NCBI GenBank assembly: GCA_016703535.1 | Contig: JADJBV010000002.1 | Location: 2,046,001-2,110,000, forward strand | DNA length: 64,000 nucleotides | From: Deltaproteobacteria bacterium | GTDB taxonomy: Bacteria; Myxococcota; Kuafuiibacteriia; Kuafuiibacteriales; Kuafuiibacteriaceae | Reading direction: 5' to 3' | Shown: positions 32,611 through 40,470 of the stretch, one piece after another | Position numbering within the stretch: the first letter of the stretch is position 1 | Layout: every line of letters starts with the position of its first letter | The notes under the pieces: generated by a model | Told to the model about the DNA's origin: nothing | Seen by the model: only the letters and a program-made list of their open reading frames with translations | The model's database searches: none | Program-made: the position numbers and the translations under genes

Positions 32611-34125
32611 ATGCGGGTGGTCCTCCTGCTGCTTTTGGTCTTGGGTTGTGGGGGCAGCACCGCCGCGGTGGTCCCCGCCCCAGCGCCGACCCACGAGGCG
32701 GAGGGCTTGTTCAGCGAAGGCGACGCCCTCAGCTATCGCATCGAAGACCAGGGCGGCCGGATCATCGGCCGGGCCCACTCCACCTATCGGCAGCGGGAGG
32801 GTCGCCAAGAGGTGGTGACCCGCGTGGGGTACGCGGCGCCCTACGCCGACGGTGAAAAGCCGAGTTGGCAAAAGAGCTGGGAGTACGCCAGCACGGTCCG
32901 GGACGATCTGTCGCCGGTGGCCTTCAAGCGGATGTCTTCGGTCGATGGCCGACTGGAGTTGGTCTTTCGCACCGGCTTCGTCTCCATCGTCGCGGACGCC
33001 GGCAACAAAGAGGTCCCTTACCAGCCCGACGACGCGGTGATCTTGCCGGCCGACGACCTGGCCCTCTTGGCCTTGGTGTTGAAACGGCAGCAGCTGGCAC
33101 CAGGTTCGGCGGGGGCGCTGCCGGTGCGGATCGCCGAGACTGGACAAAGTGAACGTTGGCCGATCCAGGTCTACGCCGACGCCGAACGCCGGACCGTGGC
33201 CAAGTTGTCCTTCGGCATCGCCACCCTCAATGGCCGAGGCCGGATCGAGTCGTTTCAGCGCAACGACGGGACCCGCTTCGTCTTGGAGGCGGCCCCCAGC
33301 GATCCACCGCCCCTCCTCGCCGCCCAACGCACCGGGGCCTACGAGCGGCCGGCTCAGGCGAGCTGGACCGATCGGGAGGTGGCGATCGAGGCGGCGGGCC
33401 ACACCCTGGCGGCGACCTTGTCCTTGCCCAAGCTGCGCAACCGCAAAAACGACGAGGGTCGTTTGCCCGCGGTGGTCTTGTTCTCGGATCTGCCCCGGGG
33501 AGATCGGCACGGCTTCACCGCCCTTTATGATCGGGGCAGCTGGCAACTCCTCGATCGCTTGGCCGACGAGGGCTTTATCGTCCTGCGGGTCGATCCCCGG
33601 GGTCCCGAGCTCGGCTGGGACGCGGCGATCGCCGATGACCGGGCCGCCGTCGCCTTCCTGCTGAAACAAGCGGTGGTGGATCCGCAGCGGGTCCACTTGC
33701 TCGGTCACGGTTATGGGGCCTTGGAGGCGTTGCGGGTGGCTCAAGACGTGGCCGTGGCCTCGGTGGTCACCTTGGCACCGGCGTGGCGACCCGCGAACTT
33801 GTTGGCCGGTCGACAGTCGACGCCCCTCGAGGCCGACTACGCCAAGTTGGATCCGAACACCTTACTCAAGGGCCTGGAGGAGCCGGTCGCGGTGTTTCAG
33901 GGCCTCAGGGACTTCGAGGTGCCGTGGCGCGAAAACGCCCAGGCCTTGGTGGACGCGATCAACAAACAGAAGCGCGGCCAAGCCAAACTCCACGTCTATG
34001 AATACGTGGACCACCTACTCAAGACCCAAACCGGCGCCTCGACCATCGAGACCTACGCCGATCGGGGCCGCAAGTTGGATGCTCAATTCCTGGACGAGCT
34101 GATCGCCTGGCTGAGCAAAAGTTGA
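32611..34125 (+). CDS. Lipoprotein with alpha/beta-hydrolase domain lacking the nucleophile Ser
   Basis: A 504-residue lipoprotein (signal MRVVLLLLLVLGC). Residues about 30-230 form an uncharacterised beta-rich domain; about 255-504 is an alpha/beta-hydrolase fold resembling dipeptidyl-peptidase/acylaminoacyl-peptidase domains. The nucleophile elbow, normally GHSxG, reads GHGYG with Gly367 where the Ser should be. The acid Asp434 (LRDFEVPW) and base His468 (YVDHLLK) are still in place. It is therefore likely a pseudo-enzyme or binding protein, or an enzyme with unusual chemistry. It sits 3 nt after the 3-hydroxybutyryl-CoA dehydrogenase gene and converges on mscS; the reason for coupling to CoA metabolism is unknown. 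Confidence 0.78.
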   Translation: MRVVLLLLLVLGCGGSTAAVVPAPAPTHEAEGLFSEGDALSYRIEDQGGRIIGRAHSTYRQREGRQEVVTRVGYAAPYADGEKPSWQKSWEYASTVRDDLSPVAFKRMSSVDGRLELVFRTGFVSIVADAGNKEVPYQPDDAVILPADDLALLALVLKRQQLAPGSAGALPVRIAETGQSERWPIQVYADAERRTVAKLSFGIATLNGRGRIESFQRNDGTRFVLEAAPSDPPPLLAAQRTGAYERPAQASWTDREVAIEAAGHTLAATLSLPKLRNRKNDEGRLPAVVLFSDLPRGDRHGFTALYDRGSWQLLDRLADEGFIVLRVDPRGPELGWDAAIADDRAAVAFLLKQAVVDPQRVHLLGHGYGALEALRVAQDVAVASVVTLAPAWRPANLLAGRQSTPLEADYAKLDPNTLLKGLEEPVAVFQGLRDFEVPWRENAQALVDAINKQKRGQAKLHVYEYVDHLLKTQTGASTIETYADRGRKLDAQFLDELIAWLSKS

Positions 34126-34131
34126 CCCGGG

Positions 34132-35628
34132 TCAACTGATCCTCAGGCCAAAAAACCGACGGATCCGGTCCACCAAATCGGCGGCCTCGGCGGGTCCACT
34201 TTCGGGGACTGGCAAGGACGCGGCCGCCGCCAGAGCAGCCCGGCGCTCCAACAACTGTTCGCCCACCGACTTGGCGATCTCGGGGTGAGCCTCGAGCACC
34301 ACCTTGAAGCTGGCGTGATCGATCACCAGCAACTCGGCCCGTTCGACCGCAAGCACCGTGGCGGAGCGCAGGTCGCCCGTCAGCAGCGACATCTCCCCGA
34401 AGAAGGAGCCTGGACCCACCCGGGCCACTTCACGTTCCCCGCCTTCGCTCTTGATCCGGACCGACAAACTCCCGCTTTCGACGACGTACATCTCTCGACC
34501 CGGCGTCCCTTGGCGGATCACCACTTCGCCGGGTGCGTAGGGGGCTTCGACGGTCCGCTCCGCCAAGATCTGGAGGTCCTCGGGGCTCAAGGCCTTGAGC
34601 AGCTCGACGTCCTTGAGGGCCTCCAGGCGGCGGTTGAAGGCCACCTGGGTCTCCAAGGCGCGGCTGGCCGCGGTCACCTCGTGGAGCTCCAGGCGGCGAT
34701 TGGGGACCTCGATGTCGATCCCGGCCCGGTGCAGGGCGTGCCAAACTCGATCCCGCACGCCGCCGTCGATGCCGTCCCGGCGGCCCATATCTTCAATATA
34801 ATATCGAAGCCAATATTGAACGCCCCGTTCATCGAACGCGAAGGTGACGACCGAAGGTTCGGGTCGGCTCAAAAGCCCGGGGGCGTCGCGGATGGCGGCC
34901 ATCACCACCTGGTGGACCTGGGGCGGCGGCACCCGCTGAGACACCGAAAAATAGACCGAACGCCGCGGCGCCTGGTGCGGGCGGTCGTGGTTGGTGAAGG
35001 AGGCCTTGGCGAAGACCGCGTTGGGGATGACCAGGTCCACGTTATCCAAGGTGTGCAAGCGGGTGGCCCGCCAGTTGATCTCTCGGACCCGACCGATGGC
35101 GCCGCTTTGTCCGGAGTTGGGGTGCAGCTCGACCCAGTCCCCCAGCTGGAAGGGCCGCTCCGCCTGGAGGGCCAAGCCGGCCACCAGGTTGCCCAAGGTC
35201 TCCTGCAGCGCCATACCCACGACCACCGACAAGACCGCGGAGGTGGTCAGGAGTTGGCCGGGTTCGACCCCGACGCTGTGGAGGACGCCCAAGGCCGCTA
35301 GAAAAAAGGCCAGCCCTTGGACGATGTCCCGGGCGATCCGCGGCAGCGGGCGACGGCGGGCCAGGATCCCGTCGAAGGCGAGCACAAAAAAGACCCGAGC
35401 CAGGAGGAGGGCGAAGGCCAACTTGCCCAGCCCGGCGAAGAGGCTGCTCACCTCGGGCCAGGGCAAGAGCAACTCCAAGGAGAAGGAGACCGAACAGATC
35501 ACGAAGAAGACGATCGCCGAGCCGTAGGCCGGCCGGGTCCCCGGGGGGGCCAACCAACGGGCCAGGCCCAAGCCCAGGACCAAAAAGACCGCCGCGGTCG
35601 GGATCAACCACCAGTCGGGGACGTTCAC
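34132..35628 (-). CDS. MscS-family mechanosensitive channel with C-terminal cyclic-nucleotide-binding domain
   Basis: A 498-residue membrane channel. Several N-terminal helices (about 7-25, 36-58, 65-90, 98-118) precede the MscS pore-lining helix (VVGMALQETLGNLVAGLAL, about 136-155), the beta domain (RPFQLGDWVEL, about 159-169) and the alpha/beta vestibule. Residues about 345-465 form a cyclic-nucleotide-binding domain: PGEVVIRQGTPGREMYVV, GSLSVRI and the phosphate-binding-cassette-like GPGSFFGEMSLLTGDLRSATV. Such fusions occur in bacterial cyclic-nucleotide-gated MscS relatives, where ligand binding tunes gating. The start is GTG at 35628; the gene ends 6 nt from the convergent lipoprotein gene. 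The ligand (cAMP or cGMP) is not identifiable by eye. Confidence 0.87.
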   Translation of the reverse strand: MNVPDWWLIPTAAVFLVLGLGLARWLAPPGTRPAYGSAIVFFVICSVSFSLELLLPWPEVSSLFAGLGKLAFALLLARVFFVLAFDGILARRRPLPRIARDIVQGLAFFLAALGVLHSVGVEPGQLLTTSAVLSVVVGMALQETLGNLVAGLALQAERPFQLGDWVELHPNSGQSGAIGRVREINWRATRLHTLDNVDLVIPNAVFAKASFTNHDRPHQAPRRSVYFSVSQRVPPPQVHQVVMAAIRDAPGLLSRPEPSVVTFAFDERGVQYWLRYYIEDMGRRDGIDGGVRDRVWHALHRAGIDIEVPNRRLELHEVTAASRALETQVAFNRRLEALKDVELLKALSPEDLQILAERTVEAPYAPGEVVIRQGTPGREMYVVESGSLSVRIKSEGGEREVARVGPGSFFGEMSLLTGDLRSATVLAVERAELLVIDHASFKVVLEAHPEIAKSVGEQLLERRAALAAAASLPVPESGPAEAADLVDRIRRFFGLRIS

Positions 35629-35685
35629 TCGTGCGGCAATACTACAAAGCGACCGGCCGAGGACAGCGGCGGACCATCGCGCACC

Positions 35686-36129
35686 TCAGCGGCAACCGGT
35701 CACGGGTTCGGCGACCGTCAGGCACAAGGCTCGGGCCACACAGTCGGCGTCGCTCTGGCAACCCGGGGCCGCCGGGGGCGTGCTGCAATAACCGACCACA
35801 CAGGTGCTGGTCGGGTCGACGCCCGCGCACTCGGGGTTGGTGCTGCAGCGAAGGCGGCAGAGGCAGATCGGCGCCGTCACGCCCGTGTCCTCGACCCCGG
35901 TGTCCGCCCCGGCATCGGGGCCGCTGTCGGGGCCGGTGTCTTCGGCGGCATCGGCGAACCCGAGATCCGGGAAGCCCAGGTCCACCACCCCGGTGTCGAC
36001 GGGGCCCACACCCGAGTCGACCACCCCGGTGTCTCCGGCGGCGCCTCCGGCGTCCAAGGTCGCCAACTCCACCAGTTCGGTGCCGCAGCCCAAGAGTGAC
36101 CAAAGGGCGGCGGCGATCAAGGCCCGCAT
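35686..36129 (-). CDS. Small Cys-rich lipoprotein with Asp/Gly repeats (cassette C)
   Basis: A 147-residue lipoprotein: signal ending WSLLGC, then a low-complexity linker rich in Asp, Gly, Thr and Val (VDTGVVDLGFPDLG, DSGPDAGADTGVEDTG), and a C-terminal Cys-rich domain (ICLCRLRCSTNPECAG, CVVGYC, QSDADCVARALC) with nine Cys. The QSDADC element matches the modules of the lipoprotein at 39191. The ATG at 36129 has GGAGAG upstream and overlaps the 3' end of the FecR/TPR gene by 13 nt, making it the last gene of cassette C. Surface display is likely; function is unknown. Confidence 0.7.
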   Translation of the reverse strand: MRALIAAALWSLLGCGTELVELATLDAGGAAGDTGVVDSGVGPVDTGVVDLGFPDLGFADAAEDTGPDSGPDAGADTGVEDTGVTAPICLCRLRCSTNPECAGVDPTSTCVVGYCSTPPAAPGCQSDADCVARALCLTVAEPVTGCR

Positions 36130-37478
36130 TGAGCTCTCCGGGCCGCCAGGGCCTCGGCCTTTGGGCCGTTCGGATAAAGTTGCCGGTATTCGTCGATCCA
36201 GAGCTTGGCCTCTTGGCAGCCCCCCCGCTGTTCGGCCAGACCGGCCAAGGCCGCCAACACTTCGGCGTCTCGGCCCGAACCCGGGAAACGTCGGCGGAAG
36301 CGGACCAGGCACTCGTAGGTCTCGGCGGGCTGGTGACCCTCCAGGTGCAGACGACAGAGCAGGTGGTGGGCGGCCTCGGCCAAGCCCGGTTCTCCTCGGC
36401 GGGCCAACAACTCCTCCAGGTGCGCGGCGGCCGCGGCCGGTCTTTGCCCCCGATGGGCGATCCGCGCCAACTCGTAGAGGGCCGTGTCGGCCAAGGGATC
36501 GTTGGGCAACTCTTTCACCAAGGCCTCGAGCACCAAGGTCGCGGCCTCGGGTTGACCAGCGGCCAAGGCGGCCTCGGCCTCGGCGTAACGTTGTTCGGCG
36601 GTGATCGCCGGTGGCGCCGTGGCCCCGGGCACCTTCATTCGCAGGTTCTTCCGCTGGGGGGCCGGCGCCGGGGCTGGGGTCAGCTCCGCTTCCGGCGCCG
36701 GTGGTGCCGGCGCTGAGCTCGGGATCTGAGCTGGGGGCTCGGGATCGGGGCGACCGTGCCTCGCCAGGGCCTGGTCGAGCTCGGGCCGGATCGGCCGCGG
36801 TCCGGTGGCCTCGTCCCAACCTTCTCCGGCGCCGATCCGCCACCGTCGTTCACCCCACGACACCTCGACCAAACCGCGGCGGACGTCGACGGCGGTGTCA
36901 CCGCCGGCGCCGACCTCGACCGCGTATAGGGTGCCCAAAACCGCGACCTCCACCCGGGGCGTGACCACCACAAAACCTCGGGCCGGCCGGTGTTCGACCT
37001 CGATCAAAGCGCGGCCTCGATCCAGGTACAGCCGATCGGGCTCGAGTTCACCTTTGGGCCACCGCAGGTTGCTGGGGCCCGCCAAGCTCAAAAATGCCGG
37101 TCCGACCCGGAGGTGGGCGCGACCGCCGCTGGGGACGTCCAGCGAGTGGTCGCTCGGGCTTTTGGCCAACCAGAGCCCCGCCAAGATCGCCGCCGCCAGG
37201 CCCAGGCCGCCGATCGCCACCTTACGGAGGCCACTCGGGCCCTGGGCCGGCGCCGCCGCCAACTCGTCGAAAGAGAGGGCCAACTTCGACTGGATCCGCG
37301 CCCGGGAGAGCTGATCCAGCTGATCATCGGCGGACAAGGCGCCCTTCATCTCCAAGAGGGCCAACTCCCAGGCCTGACACTCCGGACAACGTTGACGATG
37401 GAGCACACCTCGAGCCTCGGCTTCGGCGCCGCGCTCCGGATCGCGAGCTTCTCGGCAAGCTGCGTTTGGCCCGCTCAT
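36117..37478 (-). CDS. Anti-sigma factor: zinc finger, TM helix, FecR-like and TPR domains (cassette C)
   Basis: A 453-residue protein with the same order as the gene at 15000. The cytoplasmic ZAS motif is H27-x3-C31-x2-C34 (LHRQRCPEC). A transmembrane helix is at about 86-104. The FecR-like domain spans about 110-215 (FVVVTPRVEVAVLGTLYAVE, DVRRGLVEVSWG). A Pro/Ala linker (about 240-285) leads to TPR repeats (about 290-450: AEAEAALAAGQPEAATLVLE, LYELARIAHRGQRPAAAAAH). The ATG at 37478 overlaps the sigma stop (ATGA) and AGGGA precedes it. It is predicted to inhibit the co-encoded ECF sigma factor and to sense an envelope cue; the cue is unknown. Confidence 0.83.
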   Translation of the reverse strand: MSGPNAACREARDPERGAEAEARGVLHRQRCPECQAWELALLEMKGALSADDQLDQLSRARIQSKLALSFDELAAAPAQGPSGLRKVAIGGLGLAAAILAGLWLAKSPSDHSLDVPSGGRAHLRVGPAFLSLAGPSNLRWPKGELEPDRLYLDRGRALIEVEHRPARGFVVVTPRVEVAVLGTLYAVEVGAGGDTAVDVRRGLVEVSWGERRWRIGAGEGWDEATGPRPIRPELDQALARHGRPDPEPPAQIPSSAPAPPAPEAELTPAPAPAPQRKNLRMKVPGATAPPAITAEQRYAEAEAALAAGQPEAATLVLEALVKELPNDPLADTALYELARIAHRGQRPAAAAAHLEELLARRGEPGLAEAAHHLLCRLHLEGHQPAETYECLVRFRRRFPGSGRDAEVLAALAGLAEQRGGCQEAKLWIDEYRQLYPNGPKAEALAARRAQCGP

Positions 37479-38146
37479 GTGTTCCCTCGTCGTTCGTGGC
37501 GGAGCTGATCCCGGGCGACCATGGCCTCCAGCTCCGCTTGAGCGTGTTTCACTCGTTGACCCACCGCGGCCGGAGTGGCGTCGACCAAGGTCGCGATGTC
37601 CGAAAGGGGCAGGCCCTCCACCACCCGCAACACGAAGGCGATCCGCTTTTTGGGCTTGAGGCGATCCAAATACGCCAAGGCTCTGATCAAGGCTTGGCGT
37701 TGATCGGCCTGGGCCTCGGGTGTACCGCCGGGCGCGATCAGCCGCTCCCAGGTCAAGTTGTTGTCTTCGCCGAGGGGACGCCGCTTCTTCTTGCGCAGGT
37801 GGCCAAAGGCCGAGTTCACGACGACCTTGTGCAGCCACGTGGAGAAACGGGCGTCGCCCCGGAAGCGATCGAGGCCGCGGTAGGCCGACAAAAAGATCTC
37901 CTGCACCAGGTCTTCGCGCTCTGGGTCTGGGCCGATCAGGTGGGTGAGGCGGCGATAAACCTCGTCGGCGTGACGGCGGAAGAGCTCGTCGAAGGCCCGA
38001 CGATCACCGCGGCGCATCCGCTCCACCAACTCTCGATCCAGGTCGGAGCCTTCGACCGGGACCACCGAAAGATGGGGCGCCGGCAGGCCCGCCGCCAACC
38101 AGACGGGGAACCATTGGGTCAGCGGGGTGGCGAGGGCGGCGCTCAA
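37475..38146 (-). CDS. ECF RNA polymerase sigma factor (cassette C)
   Basis: A 223-residue ECF sigma factor. Region 2 runs from about 40 to 110: RRGDRRAFDELFRRHAD, EREDLVQEIFLSAYRGLDRF and FSTWLHKVVVNSAFGHLRKK. Region 4 is near 160-215: LDRLKPKKRIAFVLRVVEGL and LVDATPAAVGQRVKHAQAEL. The start is TTG at 38146, overlapping the stop of the upstream barrel gene (TTGA) with GGAGGG 5 nt ahead, a convincing ribosome site. The first 30 residues are unusually hydrophobic for a sigma factor (FPVWLAAGL), and an internal start is possible. The anti-sigma gene follows with ATGA overlap. Confidence 0.9.
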   Translation of the reverse strand: MSAALATPLTQWFPVWLAAGLPAPHLSVVPVEGSDLDRELVERMRRGDRRAFDELFRRHADEVYRRLTHLIGPDPEREDLVQEIFLSAYRGLDRFRGDARFSTWLHKVVVNSAFGHLRKKKRRPLGEDNNLTWERLIAPGGTPEAQADQRQALIRALAYLDRLKPKKRIAFVLRVVEGLPLSDIATLVDATPAAVGQRVKHAQAELEAMVARDQLRHERRGNT

Positions 38147-39051
38147 CCAGGCCCTCCGAAGCCGAGCCCCAAGGCCAGCCAAAGTTGGGCCCGTTCGGTG
38201 GCCAAGGCCTCGATCCCGCCGACCGCGTAGGCCCGACGGTTGAAGGCCAGGTCCAGCCCCAACAGGAGCAGCAGCTCGAGGGGCGGGGCCAACTCGAAGT
38301 GCAAGCCAGCTTGCAAAGAGGCCCCCGCCAACCAACCCCAGGCGCCCAGCTCCACCGACTGATCACCGCCCCCCACCCGGTGAGGCAACAGGAAGGCCAG
38401 GGCCCGCAGCTCCAGCGGCGCCCCCAGGTAGGCGACCCCCGCTCGGATCGGGAAGGCCCAGAGGGTCACCGGCAGCCCTTGGGCCTCTCCCGGCGGCACC
38501 CACCCCAGGCCGAACTCGAGGCCCGCAAACCACGGGCCGCTCAGTCCCAACCAGCCCTCCACCCCCAGGCCCAGGTTCGGCCGATCGAGGTTGCTGCCGC
38601 CGCCGGCCTGGAGCCAGGCCCCGGCGCGATACCGACGCGGGAGATCTTCGGGCGCGGGGGGTGGTGCGGGGCGCACCACCCGGCTGATCGGGGGGCTGGC
38701 GGTGGGGGTGGCGGTCTCGACCTCGGGCAGCGGCACCTCCAGCTCGCCGAAGACCAGGTCGACGATGGCCAAGGACAAGCGCCGGGCCGCCGCCGTGCCC
38801 TGGGCTCCGTAGAGCGGTACCACCCGACGTTGGCCTTGGTAGCTGAGCTCGAAGGCGTCCAGGCCGGCCTTGGCGAGGCGCAAGATCGGCGCCCCGGGCT
38901 CGAGCCGCAGGCGGAGCTGGACGGCGTTGAGCAGCTCCGCCTCGGAGCAGGGCAGGGGCCCACTCACCTCCAGGGCGACGGCCGGGCCTTCGGCCAAGGC
39001 AGGCCGAGAAATGGCGAGGGTGGCAGCCAGCATGAGCAAGGTCCGGCCCAT
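38143..39051 (-). CDS. Secreted predicted beta-barrel protein of ECF cassette C
   Basis: A 302-residue protein. Signal peptide MGRTLLMLAATLAISRPALA; N-terminal domain beginning GPLPCSEAELLNAVQLRLRL; Pro-rich linker (VRPAPPPAPEDLP); then about 180 residues of alternating strands, Gly and aromatic residues ending LWLALGLGFG, consistent with an eight- to ten-stranded barrel. The architecture equals that at 13547 and 27172. The ATG at 39051 gives the best signal peptide; no strong ribosome site is seen. It is divergent from the Cys-rich lipoprotein gene at 39191 (139 nt apart) and overlaps the sigma gene start. Confidence 0.6.
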   Translation of the reverse strand: MGRTLLMLAATLAISRPALAEGPAVALEVSGPLPCSEAELLNAVQLRLRLEPGAPILRLAKAGLDAFELSYQGQRRVVPLYGAQGTAAARRLSLAIVDLVFGELEVPLPEVETATPTASPPISRVVRPAPPPAPEDLPRRYRAGAWLQAGGGSNLDRPNLGLGVEGWLGLSGPWFAGLEFGLGWVPPGEAQGLPVTLWAFPIRAGVAYLGAPLELRALAFLLPHRVGGGDQSVELGAWGWLAGASLQAGLHFELAPPLELLLLLGLDLAFNRRAYAVGGIEALATERAQLWLALGLGFGGPG

Positions 39052-39190
39052 CGAGCGTCGGCCCGACTGTGGGCTTGGTGGGTTGGATGCACCATCGGCC
39101 GGGAACCGAAAAAAAATTTCGCTGGCGGGAGGAGTCGGCATCGAAGGGGCCCGAAGACGGACAGATGCCGGCTTCGTGGAGGACTCTCGA

Positions 39191-40390
39191 ATGATCTTGA
39201 TCACGCCAACCCCTGGGCTCCGGGCCGCGCTCCGAGCTTTACCGCTACTGTTCTTGGCCGCGGCCTGTGGCACCCCGGATGCCGATCGGGTCGACACCAC
39301 CCGCCAGAACATCCAGCGGATCCCCTGCAGCACCGACACCGACTGCACCCGCGGCGGCAGCTGCGCCAACAGCCAATGTACCGCCGGCAACGAGTGCACC
39401 ACCGACCGAGATTGTGGACCGGCCGAGGCCTGCGTCTCCGATCTCAACTTCGGTGGCCTTTGTGGTGCCGCCGGCACGACGCCAACGCCGACCCCCGTGA
39501 ACCCGCCGCCCGGGTGCACCACCGACAACGACTGCGCCGCCGGTGAGGCCTGCCAAGCCGGCGCCTGTGTCGTCGTGCCGCCGCCGCCGCCCGCGTGTAC
39601 GACCGACGCGGATTGCCCGGCCCGAGAGGTCTGCCAAAGTGGAGTTTGCCAGGTCCCGCAGAGCGGCTGCACCAGCAACGCCGACTGCAGCCCGGCCGAG
39701 GTCTGCCAGAACGGCCAGTGCACCGGATCGATCCCGGCTTGCAGCAGCGACGCCGACTGCACCGCGCCGGAGACCTGCCTTCGTGGCCAGTGCACCCCGC
39801 CCGCCCCGCCGACCGAACACTGCGCCAACGGCATCGACGACGACGCCAACGGCGACATCGATTGCGCGGACCTCTACTGCCAGCGTGATCCCGCCTGCGT
39901 CATCACCCCGCCGGGCTGCGACGTGTTGCTCCAGAACTGCAGCAACGGCGACGCTTGTTGGATCAACGGCCCCAGCAGCGGCGACGGCTACTGTGCCCCG
40001 CCGGGCGGCAAGGCGGCGGGTGAGGCCTGCTTCGGCTTCACCTTCGGGAGCGAAGACTGCGGCGTTGGGTTGCTCTGCGTGTACGTCAACGAAAACGATC
40101 CGGCCGGCACCTGCCGCGCCTTCTGTGACCAAAGCGCGGACTGCGCCGCCGGCGAGGCCTGTTATTCGATCGATCCGACGATCAACTTTGGCGTCTGCGC
40201 GACGGTGACGACTCCGGGCTCTTGCAGCAGCGACGCCGACTGCGCCGCGGGTCAGGTCTGCCAGTCGGGGGTCTGCGCGGCTGCACCGCCGCCGCCCGCC
40301 GAAGATTGTGGCAACGGCGTCGACGACGATGGCGATGGGGACGTGGATTGCCAGGACACCGAATGTGTCCGCAACCCCGCTTGCCCCTGA
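39191..40390 (+). CDS. Cys-rich lipoprotein with SDADC modules
   Basis: A 399-residue predicted surface lipoprotein (signal ending LFLAAAC). It contains repeated modules of about 25 residues with the pattern C-[ST]-x-DADC-x(4)-[EV]-x-C-x(3)-x-C: examples are CTTDADCPAREVCQSGVC and CSSDADCAAGQVCQSGVC. At least eight copies lie at both ends, separated by Pro linkers. Two NGIDDDANGDIDC / NGVDDDGDGDVDC calcium-loop-like segments punctuate them (about 215 and 380). Such Dickkopf-like or Myxococcales Cys-rich modules are typical of secreted proteins in this phylum; ligands are unknown. The ATG at 39191 is preceded by GGAGGAC. Confidence 0.8.
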   Translation: MILITPTPGLRAALRALPLLFLAAACGTPDADRVDTTRQNIQRIPCSTDTDCTRGGSCANSQCTAGNECTTDRDCGPAEACVSDLNFGGLCGAAGTTPTPTPVNPPPGCTTDNDCAAGEACQAGACVVVPPPPPACTTDADCPAREVCQSGVCQVPQSGCTSNADCSPAEVCQNGQCTGSIPACSSDADCTAPETCLRGQCTPPAPPTEHCANGIDDDANGDIDCADLYCQRDPACVITPPGCDVLLQNCSNGDACWINGPSSGDGYCAPPGGKAAGEACFGFTFGSEDCGVGLLCVYVNENDPAGTCRAFCDQSADCAAGEACYSIDPTINFGVCATVTTPGSCSSDADCAAGQVCQSGVCAAAPPPPAEDCGNGVDDDGDGDVDCQDTECVRNPACP

Positions 40391-40406
40391 ATCGCTGACG
40401 GTGTGA

Positions 40407-40434
40407 GCGGCCCGGGTGGCTCCACCTGGGCCGC
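40407..40434. terminator. Possible bidirectional terminator hairpin between convergent genes
   Basis: A 13-bp stem (GCGGCCCGGGTGG with CCACCTGGGCCGC, one G-T wobble) with a 2-nt loop lies in the 80-nt gap between the Cys-rich lipoprotein and hutU, which converge. No T run flanks it on either side, so factor-independent termination is not assured; position and stability suggest a terminator or RNA end-protecting structure. Confidence 0.5.
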
Positions 40435-40470
40435 GGCCTCGACGCTCTTCGATCTCGAATGGCAGGGTGA

